A stretch of 64,000 bases of DNA from Cryptomeria japonica (taxonomy: Eukaryota > Streptophyta > Pinopsida > Cupressales > Cupressaceae), in assembly GCF_030272615.1 (NCBI RefSeq), contig NW_026728916.1, positions 62,001-126,000 of the forward strand. The letters run 5' to 3'. Shown here one piece after another: positions 34,831-46,665 of the stretch. The notes beneath the pieces are model-generated. The model was given only the letters and a program-made list of their open reading frames with translations. It had not been told where the DNA came from and did not search any database. A program made the position numbers and the translations under genes. The stretch's first letter is position 1. Each line of letters starts with the position of its first letter.

Positions 34831-34861
34831 CCGTCGGAATTTTAGGTCAAATGTATTAGTG
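34831..34861 (-). repeat. CACTA right terminal inverted repeat
   Basis: Reverse-complemented, this reads CACTAATACATTTGACC then TAAAATTCCGACGG. It matches the left terminus. Further GTCGGAATT-type motifs lie at about 34672-34840. ACT follows at 34862-34864. Confidence 0.88.
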
Positions 34862-34903
34862 ACTGTTATGCAGTGCAAATAATGTTGTAAAGGTGTATAA
34901 ATT

Positions 34904-35375
34904 TGTTGGTGTAATTATTTATTTATTTTGGATATAATTACACTTTATTTAAGTTTATTTAGGATAATGCATTTCATAGTAGTTTGGGTATGAGACACTT
35001 GGGTGTTTGTGCCACATTGGGATAGTGTGTTATAGGATATTTCCACCTTTTATGGTGTGATCTTGTTATTACTTTATCATATCCACTTATTGTGGGATGA
35101 TAATTCCACCTTCGGTGAGTGGTCCACCTCATGTGGAATATCTTATTATTTTTTCTACCTACCACACCTATTTCCTACCTACCCTTGCATCTCATTGAGC
35201 CACATGCCATAATTGTGTGCTCTCTTGTCTCTTAGCCTTGCCTTTATAAGAAGGCTCATCTACATTGTATGTAATGATTGATGATTCAGTTGATTAGTAT
35301 TTGCTCTTGATAGAATACAATTTATTCCTATCAATATTTTGTCTCTCTATTTTGTCCTTTTCAGGCAAAATTACA
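34904..35375 (+). repeat. 5' LTR of the gag-only element
   Basis: Starts TGTTGGTGTAATTATTT and ends near ATTACA, two bases before the primer-binding site. It is about 472 bp and aligns with 39681-40170, which has roughly 15 extra bases near its end. Confidence 0.88.
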
Positions 35376-35390
35376 CATGGTATCAGAGCC

Positions 35391-37240
35391 TAAAGAGCTT
35401 CTTTGATTAGTCTTTTCTGGAGGCTTCAATTTTCGGATTTGGGGATCTACATTTTTTGGGCTCATCCTACAATGATTTTGACATCATGTTTTAGTCTGGG
35501 AGGCTATTTCCATGAATTTTGAGTATAAATTTACCTATATTTTGTGAAAATCAGATTTTTGGGTGTTGGAAGAATTGTTTTAGCCTATTACGCTGGTACG
35601 ATACAATTTTAAAAAAAAAAATTTATTATTGTTTTTTTTGCAAAAGAAATATATATTTTCATTTTATATTTAAAAAAAATTCGTAGGTTTTTTTGTTATT
35701 GTAAATTTTTTATTTATTTAATAAAAAAAAAATAAAATGTTTTTACGGGGGGGTTTAACCCGCCCCCCCACACCGACACCATACTCTGTAGACCTACTTT
35801 GCAGGTGTACCGCCACCATATCCCGCTGGCCCGCCTACTCCCTGTCATGCAGACCCCCTCCTGCGATCCACAACGTTTCCTCCCAGCGGTGACTACTCCA
35901 TGGTCTTCAGCTCCCGCTGCTCCGGTGAAGTCCTCGCTCTAGCCATTGTCGCTCCAGTACTCCTGTGATCTCATCTGCCACCGGAAACTGCCAACACCCA
36001 CAACTACTCTGGTGCCTTTCTACCTTTCGGCCTTCCTGTCTTGACTCTGGTCTCCGGTCGCCGTCTGTTCAACCACCGACGACCTGACTGCCCCATCCCA
36101 TCGGCTGTCTTTTCTTCGTCTCCCGGCAGCTCCCTTCACTGACCCCCATCCTTGGTCTCTCCTCCAACACCGCGACTCTCCTGTGACGATCTTCTCTAGC
36201 ATGTACATTATGCTACGTATATTCTCCTCCCGACGCCGACGTCCTTCCCCAGAACAGCCCTACTCCTCCAGTATCCGGTAGTCTCTGCTTGGGTTGTCGC
36301 TTTACCATATTCCGCCAACCACTAGCAAGGCCGCCATGTGACATCTTTTCATTTTCACATGCCGATAGTTCAGCCATGTGGATCCCAATCGAAGGCCATG
36401 TCTTTTTTTTGTACCGTACCACATGGCAGCCACATCACTTGTACAGACCTGTCATTTTTCGCCACATGTATAGTTTGTTCCATATTGATAGCCATGCAAG
36501 GGGAGGTGAAGTTTTTTCGACAGCTATATGACCATCAATTTTAAGCTCATGAAATTTTGACGTCAGCACATGTCAACAAATTTTGAATTTTTTTTACCCC
36601 CTCACCATTTGGCTTTTTGATTTTGTACTCCGACTTCAGGAGGCCATATCTTACTCATTTTTGCTCCTTTTTTGGTGCCATTTTTTTGAAATGGGCTAGA
36701 ATTTTGTGCTTTTCGCAGTGGTGGAGGAATTTTATGATTTTTATGGATGAATGTTTCTGAATTTTCATATTTTCATGATTGTACATGTCTAATTTCAAAT
36801 TTTGCAACTTTAGAGGCTTCATTTGGGTTCATACGACCTCCTTTTCAGGTGATGTTTTTGTTTTTAAAGTGCACAATTTTTTGTTTACTTTCATAACCCA
36901 CCATTAGTTTATAGTTATTTTGAGTAGAAATTGTACTTTTATTATTTGATCATTTTTTGCCTATTTTGTACTTGTATTTTCCTTGGATCTCAGTTTAAAT
37001 CACTTGAAGTATTTGTTGGAGTCTGTTATAGCCTATTTGAGGTAGTTGTAAAGTTAAAATCAGAAATCCACCTTACCTTGTTTTAGAAGTGGCTCATTCT
37101 ATACGCGCACTAAGTATAAAGTGTCAAATCATCATCATTTTTTTTTTTTGGGGGGGAGGGGGGGGGTTCTTTAATTGAGTGAATTTCGAGGGGTGTCTTG
37201 GGTGACTATGCCTCTCTCTATCTTGTGTTTTTTCATTTTG
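35391..37240 (+). other. Long leader of the gag-only element with a GC-rich island
   Basis: About 1.85 kb between the primer-binding site and gag with no supported ORF. From about 35745 to 36310 it is markedly GC-rich (ccgccccccc, then many CCG/CGG triplets) amid AT-rich neighbours. Poly-T and poly-G runs lie at 37137-37166. It could be a leader acquired from elsewhere; no coding match was recognised. Confidence 0.55.
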
Positions 37241-38075
37241 GTGCTATGGGTTCTCCTAAATTTGCACTTTTAACTCCTCATAATTATGCATCATGGAAGA
37301 TAAAGGCATGGAGCAAACTAATGGAAAATGGACACATTCATTATGTAAATGGAACTACAACAACAATACATGATCCTAAGGCTGATCCTAATGCTCAAAT
37401 TGAATGGCTCACTAAAAATTCTATGGCACTTGGAACTTTGAGAAAGTATGTATCAGATGACCTCATTTTTCACATTGATAAGTGTACTACAATTAAAGAG
37501 GCATGGGATATTTATGAGAAATTGTATGGTCAAGTTGATGAGATTAAGGGCTAGAAGTTTGATAGTGAACTCACAACATTGGATCCCAAGGATTTTGATA
37601 CAATTCAAGATTATGTCACAAAAGAAAATGAGCTAAGTGCAAAGCTAAAGGATTGTGGAATTGACAAAAAGGATGCTCAATTGGTTTATAACTTGTTGGA
37701 CAAGATTCCTTCAGAGTATGCAACCTTTGTATCTATCTTTCACACCCATAGGTTATCTCAAGGTTCCTCATATACTTGTCCCTCATTTGATGCATTCATG
37801 GAGATGCTGATACTTGAGCAATCTAAGTTCACCAAGATGGAGATTCTCGAATCTTCAAAGTCACAAGCTTTGGTGGCTAATAAAGGGAATCAAAGCAATC
37901 AAGGAAAAGGCAAGAACCAAAAGAAACCTAAGTCTAAAACACAACAAGATGGAGCACAATCTTCCTCTCTACAACAAGGTGATTCTACATCCTCACCTAT
38001 GAGTAAATTATATAAGGATAATTTTTTTTGTACATATTGCAATAAGTTAGGACATGATGAACATCATTTTTAGAA
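37198..38075 (+). pseudogene. Gag of the gag-only element
   Basis: One frame, broken by a TAG at 37552. It has MGSPKFALLTPHNYASWKIK at the start (probable ATG near 37243), AWDIYEKLYGQV, and ENELSAKLKDCGIDKKD. A Lys/Gln-rich tail follows. The zinc knuckle is CTYCNKLGHDEHHF, with His where the last Cys is usual. After 38075 the frame shifts. Confidence 0.85.
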
Positions 38076-38231
38076 GAAGGATATTGATGAGTTGAAGCAT
38101 CTTCTTGAGAAGAACAAAATCAACCTACCTTCTAGAATGTCTAATTCGACTTCCAAACAAAAGGATAAAGGATAGGATCACTGTTTTGGGATAGATAAAG
38201 GAAGGGACAAGCTCTTTGTGCTAGTACAAGT

Positions 38232-39190
38232 CATGATTCAGGGAGATGGCTTCTAGATTCAGTGACTTCTCATCACATGGCATCTTCACATTCTATGATC
38301 TCTTCATTTGTGTCTTGTACAATTTTACAAATTTTGATGGGAAATCATACATACATGGATGTGAGTGGGAAAGGATCTATTGCCATTGGGGATAACTCCT
38401 TCAATGATGTATTGTGTGTACCCCATTTGACAAACAATCTTCTTTCCATCTATCAAATTACACATGGGGCAACTAAGAAAACTGTGGAGTTCACATTTGA
38501 TTCAATTATCATTAGAGACTTGGAGACTAGAGCTATCATTTCTACTGGGGTGGTTGATCATGCATCTTAGTTGTACTCCTTTTCACATTTTGGTCCTATT
38601 AATGCAGTTGATTCTACACATGATGATTCAAATTTTGAGGAGAACTTTGGTTACTTGAACTTGAGGATTCTCACATGTGACCTCGTTCTTGAGCCTTGTA
38701 TTTCATCTCCTCCTCTTGATATCACACCACCTATTGCACTTGATGATGCAGCTAGTGCAATAGTTTTTCCTTCTTGTGATTAAGTGTTGCATGATATTTC
38801 ATGTCTTCTAGCTTCAGTTCATTGTGATGACTACTTGATAGACATTGCAAGTTGGTTTATGGAGTCCTACATTGAATATTTGGGAGACATCATTGATGAC
38901 ATTCATATTCTCTTTGATGAAGATGATCCTTCTTCGATTGTTGTGAGGGATCACTCTAACCCTCTTGTTCATTCTCTAAATGATCATTCTTTCGAGGTTG
39001 ACATAATTGTTGATAATTTTGTATAGTAGTTAGAGGAGGTCTCTTTATCCTTAGTGGCGACATGTGAGTCTTTGGATCTTGATCTACATTCTTCTCCACT
39101 AGATCTTGGAGTTCCTATTTCAGCATTGTGGAGAAGTTCACCACCTTTGGAGGGGGTAGCTTTCAACATTGACATGGGGACACTTGAGTA
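38232..39190 (+). pseudogene. Protease-like remnant followed by an unassigned acidic frame
   Basis: A single reading frame with only four stop sites (38568, 38781, 39024-39029, 39188). Its start resembles the Copia protease and pre-integrase junction (TSHHMASSHSM, GKGSIAIGD, LTNNLLSIYQITHG). After about 38560 it turns into an Asp/Ser-rich sequence (DIIDDIHILFDEDDPSS, DHSFEVDIIVDN) where integrase and RT would be expected. It is unlike any domain I know. Confidence 0.6.
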
Positions 39191-39680
39191 AGTTTCAGTG
39201 ATTCCATTCATCATGAGTTTTTTCCTACATCTTCCCTTCATGATTGAGGAGACTTCATAGATGCACCTTTGGTTTTGTTTCTTCCTAAGGGGAGGAATGT
39301 TGTTCGATGTTCGTGGACTAGTTTCTTCATTATTCTACTATTTGTGGAGATTCTACATTGAGGGGTGGCTACCTAATCTCTCTTGTTCTCTCATATGCGG
39401 GGGGGGGGGGGGGGACTTTATCCTCACATAGGGTTATGTCCTTCTCATACTTCTATGAGAGTTCTCTTGTATAGTTTTCATCTCTCTTTTGGGGGAGGGT
39501 TCTTTCCCACTGGGTTTTTCTCTCTTTCCTAGCTTTGTGAGAGATTTCATTGCATTGGTTTGCATGCATTTTCTTTTAAACATGGGTACCTAACATGGCC
39601 ACGTAGCCGAGACCCATCTTGCATTACTAAGTTGCATTGTAGACTTAAGTGCATTCCCCTAAGTTGCACTTAAGGGGGGG

Positions 39681-40170
39681 TGTTGGTGTAATTATTTATT
39701 CATCTTGGATATAATTATGCTTTACTTAAGTTTTCTTAGGATAATGCATTTCATAGTATTTTGGGTATTAGACACTTGGGTGTTTGTGCCACATTGGGAT
39801 AGTGTGTTGTAGGAGATTCTCACCTTCTATGGTGTGATCTTGTTATTACTTTATCATATCCACTTATTGTGGGATGATAATTCCACCTTCGATGGGTGAT
39901 CCACCTCATGTGGAATATTTTATTGTTTCTCCTACCTACCACACCTATTTCCTACCTACCCTTGCATCTCATTGAGCCACATGTCATCATTGTGTGCTAT
40001 CTTGTCTCTTAGCCTTGCCTTTATAAGAAGGATCATTTATATTGTATGTAATGATTAATGATCCAGTTGATCAGTATTTGCTCTTGATAGAATACAATTT
40101 ATTCCTATCAATATTTTGTCTCTCTATTTTCTACTTTTAATTGAGCTCTTGATCTTGGCAAAATCTCATA
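39681..40170 (+). repeat. 3' LTR of the gag-only element
   Basis: Begins TGTTGGTGTAATTATTTATT right after a run of seven G. It aligns with 34904-35375. The right end is taken at 40170 from the GAATT duplication and the alignment of the flank with 54240. Confidence 0.8.
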
Positions 40171-40455
40171 GAATTGTTATATTTCATAATAAAGTCCTAT
40201 AATCTTGGCATGATCTGTTTGTTCTAGGAGGCTATGAACTAAATTAATAATTTTTCTCTTTGAGTTTCTTTACAAGCTACAATAAAGAAATCTGGGTAAC
40301 AAAGATATAATTAAGAAATAATGTAGTTATTTTTGTTTTCGTAAAAATCATTGAATGATCTATTTTTTCATGTCTATTGATAGGTATTTTTAGCACAGTA
40401 AGTTATTTAATTTACCACCATATTTTATTATTGTTAGCATAGTAAGTTATTTCAT
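40171..40455. repeat. Backbone repeat, copy 1, right part (contains an empty LINE site)
   Basis: Aligns with 54235-54453 and, past the LINE insertion, with 56721-56765 (tcataataaa, gtttgttct, aataaagaaat, attgaatgatctattttttt). The string attgataggtatt at 40376-40391 is undivided here but is the duplicated target at 54438 and 56705. Between the shared parts, ctatgaactaaattaataat matches ctacaaactctattaataat. Confidence 0.85.
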
Positions 40456-43400
40456 TTACCCATTCTAAAATTTGATGGAAATCATTATGATTATTTGTGC
40501 ATCAAGATGATGCCATTTTTGAAAGAGAAATATTTATAGAAAATTATTGAATCAGGTTGTGTAGAGCTAGATTGGAATACACTTGTAGCCAATGATAGAA
40601 TAGGTAAGACAAGGGCTAATAACAAGAGTACTCATGCATTGTTTCATATTCAAATAGCTCTAGATAAGAACCTATTTTTGATAATTGCATGGAAGACTCT
40701 ACCAGAAGCTTACCAAGGCAAGTGATCGAATTAAAGTTGTCAATTTACAAAAACTAAAAAGAGAATTTGAAGATGCAAGAAACTAAAAGTGTGAGTGCCT
40801 ATTGTGTGAGAATTAAAGATGGCCAATAAGATGGCTACTCATGGAGAAACTATGAATTATGAAGTTTTAATAAAAAAGGTGCTGAGAATGTCACACCAAG
40901 GTGGAACCATGTTCCCATAATCATTGAAGAAAGCATGGATTTGTCTACCCTTTAGTTGGATCACCTAGAATTGGATCTATAATGTTTCATAAAGAAATAT
41001 TATGAGATTCATTTGGAGAAAGTGATGAAAAAATATTTTTTTCCAAGTTACAAGATCAAGTCCAAGGTAGAGGTCAAAATCAAAATGGTTCAAGAGAAAG
41101 AGGTAGTTTTAATAAGGAAAATATTCAATGCTATCATTGTAATAGGTATGACTACTTTGAAGGGGATTCTCAAGAACGTGATGAGACTCCTAATAATTTA
41201 ATTTTATGTTATGACAAAGTTATAAATGGAAGTAAAGATGTGTGTTATTTAGATTTTGGATGTTCTAACCACATGCTAGGAAATGATAAGCTATTTCTAG
41301 AATGGATGGATATTCATAATCAAAATGGTTCAAGAGAAAGAGGAAGATTTGATAAGAGAAATATGCAGTGCTATCATTGTAACATATATGATGTCTGACA
41401 CCTCTAAGGATGAGGAAATGGCATCGTGCTCGCCTATGAGGCCGATCCAGGAGGTCAAAAACAACTTGGAGAAGCAATTCAATGAAATAAATGAAAAAGT
41501 AGCCATGTTGGACAATAACTATGAGGAACAGGATAGGAAGGTGAAGCATCTATGTGATGCTTTCAATGCCCTTTGCACTATCATGGATGCAGTAATGAAG
41601 AATGAGGTCTTGGGCATGATTTGTGGTCAAAGTAGATTAAACAAAATTAGGAATAAGAACGAAAAATGACCGATGAGGAGGAAGAAGATCATCAAGAGAT
41701 CTGGATGTAGAATTTAGGTAAGCTTGAGTGGAACTAGAACCTGATCATGAAGGATTAATGGTCTTTTGGCTTCCTTTGTTTGTCCTTTTTTATTTTTGTT
41801 GTGTTTTGCAACTAGTGGTATTTTGGGGCCTATGTGCCAACTTTTAAAGACTTAATGCTAATTAATTAGGCTAAGACTGGTTCATTAAAGGTTGATAGGG
41901 ATAATGTTGGTAACAACATTAGTAGTATAGTTAATGGCAATAATTGCTATGATACTTTTGTTATTAGTAATAGGAATGATACTAGTATTAGTAGAAATAG
42001 TTTCAGCGGCATGAAATTTTTTTATCTTTTTTTATTAGAACTCGTATCATACTACTAGTCATTTTATAGTTGGTGTTTAGTTAATGTTGTAATGTTGTAT
42101 CTCTTTTTTCAGCCAAGGTCGCCTCCCTACTAATATAATAAAAAACATGTATGACCACTTTGAAGGGGATTGTAGAATAAAATAAGGTAATACAAGTATT
42201 CATTATCCTCAAGAAGGTCATGAGACTCCTCCTAATAATTTATTTTTATGTTATGACAAAGCTATAAATGAAGGTAAAGATGTGTGTTAAAAAAATTATA
42301 AATGCTCTAACCACATGTTAGGCAATAAGAAGTTTTTTCTTACAATTGATGAATGTTTAAAATCCAAGAACAAGCTTGCTAATGATAAAAAATTAGAGGT
42401 TGTTGCAAAGGAGCTATGAAAATCTATAAAAAAGGATATGAAAAGTGTTAAAGACATGTTACACTCCACAATTAAAGATTAATTTATTGAGTGTTGAACA
42501 ATTGTAAGAGAAGAAGTCTAAGTTATTATTTGAAAATTAGAAACGTAGAATCTATGATAAGAATCAAGAGAATAGGGTGGTCACGTCTTTGCCTCAATCA
42601 AAGGATAAGATGTTCCCATTAAAATTGGGTGGATATAAAACAAGTCTTACCAATATGGAATATGAATATGAAAGTTGGTTGTGGCATCTCAGGTATGTGC
42701 ATTTGAACTTTCATATTTTAAATATTTTTTGAAGCACACAAGAAGGTTTGTGAATGACATTCTAAATGAAAGCATGTAAAGGAGAAATTTTCAAGAGGCA
42801 ATGCATGGAAGACCCATTGTCCACTTCCGTGAGTTCAGTCAGACATTTGTGGTTTTATGTAAACAAACTGTTTAGGTAAGTCATCATTTTTTTTTACTTT
42901 TATTGATGATTACTCACAAAAGTGTTGGGTTCATTTATTGAGGACCAAGGATTAAACCTCTAAGGCATTCAAGAGGTTTAAAACCCTTATGGAAAATGAA
43001 ATATGGTACAAAATCAAATGATTAAGGACTGATCATGGATGAGAATTCTAATCAATTGATTTTAAAAATTGTTGTAATATGAATTATATCAACGGACAAC
43101 TCACCACTACTTACACACCTAATAAAATGGAGTAAATGAAGGAAAAAACCATACAGTGGTGGAAATTGCAAGGAGTATGTTAAAAACCAAATGATTATGC
43201 AATTCGTTCTAGGGTGGTGTAGTTTCTACAATAGTGTACATTCTCAATTGCAGTCTCACTAGTGTGCTTGACATGATGACTCTTTAGGAAGCCTTGTATG
43301 ATAAAAAGCTAAATATTAGTCATTTAAAAGTTTTTGGTTGTTTAGCCTATGTTCATAAAAAAGATAAAAGTTAGATCCAAGAAGTGAGTTGTACATTTTT

Positions 43401-43995
43401 ATTGGTTATAGTGAGCAAAGTAAGTCTTATAAGTTGTATAATCCTCTCACTAATATCCTTATTATATCAAGAGATGTGATTTTTCACAAAGGGGAAGTTT
43501 ATAGCAATTCTAAAAGCCATTTTAAGATCTCAAAATCTATTTTGAATGATTTTGACCATGGTTTATGTCCATTGATATTTTAGTTTCAAGTGCTACTAAT
43601 CCACCAAGTATCCCCTCATCTATTTCTTCAATTTAAAGTTTTACAAAGAAGGTAAAAAGTTTAAGTGATATTTATAAAAGGAGCACAAGACAAACACATG
43701 AAGAGAATCCACTTGATGATATAATAAATTTTCTTTTACAGTTATAAATTGAATTTTAGTCATATTGTTTCCAAGTTGCATCCACTAATGAGGTTTAGGT
43801 GCAAGGACATAAATAAGAGATGGCTTGATTTATAGGAATTAGGATTGGGAGTTTACAAAGCTTCCAAATGTTAGGAAAAAGTTTGGTCTTAAATGGGTCT
43901 ATAGATTAAGTACAACAATGATAAGAGTATGGAGAAAATATAGAGCATAGTTAGCTGCAAAGGTTGAGTTTTCAAAGCTTCAAGATCAGAATGTG
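40456..43995 (+). pseudogene. Degenerate Copia relic without LTRs, gag to reverse transcriptase
   Basis: Starts inside gag (FDGNHYDYLCIKM), close to Copia 1. It continues with THALFHIQIALDKNL, zinc-knuckle remnants (CYHCN) and a protease remnant (CSNHMLG). Pre-integrase follows (ESWLWHLRYVHLNF), then integrase fragments, the well-kept FIGYSEQSKSYKLYNP at 43389-43583, and the start of RT near 43880-43980. Stops and shifts occur throughout. It also holds a non-LTR insertion (41393-42143) and a duplicated gag end. No LTRs were found, so it is truncated on both sides. Confidence 0.85.
41393..42143 (+). mobile_element. Non-LTR-type insertion with A-rich tail inside the Copia relic
   Basis: About 750 bp splitting duplicated gag sequence. 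It ends in TACTAATATAATAAAAAA and is flanked by similar strings (aacatatatgat at 41381-41392 and aacatgtatgac at 42144-42155), read as a 12-bp target duplication with two changes. It carries a coiled-coil-like frame to 41669 (VKNNLEKQFNEINEKVAML). The tail and flanks fit LINE-driven insertion. The source is not known. Confidence 0.6.
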
Positions 43996-44009
43996 AACAC
44001 TCTCTACAT

Positions 44010-44204
44010 CAATGGGTAGTATGTTGACAAATGATGCTTTAGTACCACCACTATCTTACTCACTTTAATTGTTAGATGCACCACTATGCAAATCATCTTG
44101 ATTGCCATATGTAGTTCTAAATGTTTTGACAATAAATTCAGATTGTATTTATCATTTAACAAGCTCTATTTTTCCTTGAATCTATTGTTATATAGTGAGA
44201 ATAA
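44010..44204. repeat. Backbone repeat, copy 2, left part (contains an empty CACTA site)
   Basis: Aligns with 24847-25027 and directly on with 34865-34885 (aatctattgttatatagtgagaataatg). So it shows the CACTA target without the element. It is cut at 44204 by the next Copia element, with AATAA at 44200-44204 duplicated at 54214-54218. Confidence 0.88.
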
Positions 44205-46292
44205 TGTTGGAGTACTAGAATTACTGAGAGGGGAGGGGGTGAATCAGTGATTAAGTCAATTTATCTCAAATTACTTTTCAATGTACTTATTAAAAAAAAA
44301 AATTAACAATGCAATAAAGAAAAAAGAACTAATCAAACATCTACACAAATGTAACACAAAATTTCCTAAGTGGAAACCCTCTTGGAAAATAAAACCACTT
44401 GTAAAATTGGCTTCACTAGCCTTATGTAAAAATCTGATTTGTACAATGGCATCACTGGCTGAATTTGTCTCACTGATAGAGTGCTACCTCACTAGTAGTC
44501 TTTCATACAATTTAAGATACAGAGTTAGTTCTTTGTTTTCACTAAATACAATCTCTATCTTGTCATAACCTCAGAACCAGAGACATATGACCTGAACAAC
44601 TACAATAGATTGTCTCTTTTTGAATAATTCCTTTGTAATAGCTTTCTCCCACCTTTTCTATTTCTTTCACTCTCTTCTATTGAGATAAAAAAAATGAAAA
44701 ACATTATCATTTTTCATTTTTTAAAAAGTGATAAACAAATAATTTCACTGAAAAACAAATAATCTGCAATACTCTTCAAGATGAATTTACAGAATAATCA
44801 AATGTTTCTTCGAATGCCCACTTTTACAAATAATAGAAGCATATTTACCCATAACCACCTTTATCAAAATAATACAATTTTCTTTGAATAGTCTCATACT
44901 TTTTATCAAATGCCAAAGGTATCTTCATCACATAACTTTCTGTTTGAAATAGTTCCACAATAATCCACAAATAAGCTGAATTTTAATAACCATGAACTAG
45001 ATTTTTTTAAAGTCCCGAGCCTAAACTTGGGTTAATGAAACACAATCATAAACAAGAGCACTTAAAAAATACCCGAACCTGAATGAGGGTAACAAGTAAC
45101 AAAGGCTATAACATAGACAACACTATAAAACCCAAGTATGACTATTTGTAACTAAGACTGACTTGGCTTATCACAAATAGCAACATAAAACCCAAGTCAA
45201 AATTACTATAAATTTTATGTGAGCAACTCTTTAACAGACAATGGTTTTGGAAACAAGAAAATAAAAAAAAATTTAAACACATTAATATGATAAATGACAA
45301 CACAAACTAAACATTTTTACTCTTAAACTTTACAAATGCCAAAACAATAAGACAAGATTTATAAACATTCAAGATGATTAAATATAAATATTATATACTT
45401 AACCTGAGCCTAGACATTTTAGATTTTGACATTCAAGGATAGAAGTAACTATTAACAAATGACATGACCCAGAAGAAAAAATGACTAATCAAATATTAAG
45501 GACCGAAAAACCTGAATGTCCCCTTTTTGTTTGCACTACTTAGACTTCCATCTCTTGCCAGATTTCTACCTGAATGTTCTACTATGCTTGAGAAACTTCA
45601 ACATTCTGTTTAGATTCTGTCTTTCCGCCATGATCATGTTTGGGGTTTGAGAAACCCTAACTAAAATTGAGCCATAAAAAATATCAAATGAAAGAATAAT
45701 ATCCCCAATAGAGCTCGAAGCTTCATGCGAAGATATAAACCTTAACTGTGCTTTGACATCTAACGATATTTTAATGGGATTTCATTTTCCGGTTTCTTTC
45801 CACCTTATTTGCAAATGCTGATAACAAACAAAGTCAAGACTATGTAATATAAGTGCTAGACATGTAAGAACCTAAACTTCATAAACCTCCATTCACCTAT
45901 TTTCCACATCACCTTAGCAAAAATAACATGTGTATTGGTATACTTCAAATGTGCAATGGTGAGTTCCATTCATTTTTAATGATAAAATGCCACATTGGAG
46001 TCTCATGATAAAAATTCCACATTAAAATCACATTACAACTATGACTTTATATGTGCACTATGAATTTATATGTGCAAAGTATACCATGCATTAATCAAAT
46101 ATATTGACTTCAAAATGTCAAACCAAAGAAGTGCCAAACCAATATTACCATCACAATATCCTGTAATGCTTCAAAAAATAGATATGTAACCAAGATGAAG
46201 TTTGAAAAACATTATCATGTAGGCATCAGGAATCCATGTACCTGTAACATTTGTGTGTTGACTGAAATGCCAACCAATACAGAGGTCTAACA
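44205..46292 (-). repeat. 3' LTR of the long-LTR Copia element
   Basis: 2088 bp on the left side, starting TGTTGGAGTAC and ending TCTAACA on the plus strand. It aligns with 51471-54213 once the nested 463-bp element and nearby extra bases are allowed for. Confidence 0.9.
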
Positions 46293-46340
46293 AACTCCCC
46301 CTTTGGCATTGAAATCAAACACAAAGGTTTTTGTTAAGTG

Positions 46341-46665
46341 CAATATACCTGCTCAATAATATAGTTGTTGATACATATCTATCCTGGAATAAATACAATA
46401 TACCTACTTAGCAATATAACTTTTGATACATATCTATCCTGAAACAAGAGAGAAAATCATCATAGCCAATTGTACCATAAGCAAAAACTGCATGAATATT
46501 GAGTCAATAAACATCTGAAACAACAATGTGCATCATGAAACTTAATATTGAGCCATGAATCTGAACCAATAATGTGCATCATGAAACTGAATACTGAGCC
46601 ATGAATCTGAACCAACAATGTCCATCATGAAACTGAACACTAAGCCATGAATCTGCACCAACCAA
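46341..46665. repeat. Two tandem arrays beside the polypurine tract
   Basis: At 46341-46445 a unit of about 60 bp occurs twice (caatatacct, then gatacatatctatcctg). At about 46510-46665 a unit of about 52 bp occurs three times (caatgtgcatcatgaaac, then gagccatgaatctg). They lie between RNase H and the 3' LTR, a zone often variable in Copia elements. Confidence 0.8.

Larger units (their letters stand above)
25028..34861. mobile_element. CACTA (En/Spm-type) DNA transposon with captured host gene fragments
   Basis: A 9834-bp element. The ends are CACTAGTACATTT on the left and, reverse-complemented, CACTAATACATTT on the right. It is flanked by the 3-bp duplication ACT (25025-25027 and 34862-34864), the hallmark of CACTA elements. 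Both subterminal zones are rich in GTCGGA/TCCGACG-type motifs, where transposase binds in this superfamily. No transposase was recognised, so it is probably non-autonomous. The cargo is an inverted repeat of a DRM methyltransferase fragment, a PPR fragment, a duplicated hairpin unit and unassigned DNA. The empty site survives at about 44190-44200. Confidence 0.92.
34904..40170 (+). mobile_element. Gag-only (TR-GAG-like) Copia-type LTR element
   Basis: About 5.27 kb with two LTRs, a perfect TGGTATCAGAGCC primer-binding site at 35378-35390 and a G-rich polypurine tract before the 3' LTR. The target duplication is imperfect (AAATT at 34899-34903, GAATT at 40171-40175). It encodes gag and a degenerate protease-like region, then an acidic frame. 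No integrase, RT or RNase H was seen. Such elements depend on a partner for mobilisation. The coding region has stops, so this copy is defective. Confidence 0.85.

Noticed and set aside
36013-36544. Several overlapping frames in the GC-rich island
   Set aside because: GC-rich DNA has few stop codons, so open frames on both strands are expected; none shows a known motif.
39401-39417. Run of 17 G near the end of the gag-only element as a possible polypurine tract or quadruplex
   Set aside because: It is not next to the LTR (the real tract is at about 39672-39680), and long mononucleotide runs may be mis-called in length.
40391-40460. Direct repeat tagcacagtaagttattt / tagcatagtaagttattt read as a possible LTR or duplication of the Copia relic
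   Set aside because: The two copies lie only 43 bp apart on the same side of the relic, and no counterpart was seen at its 3' end.
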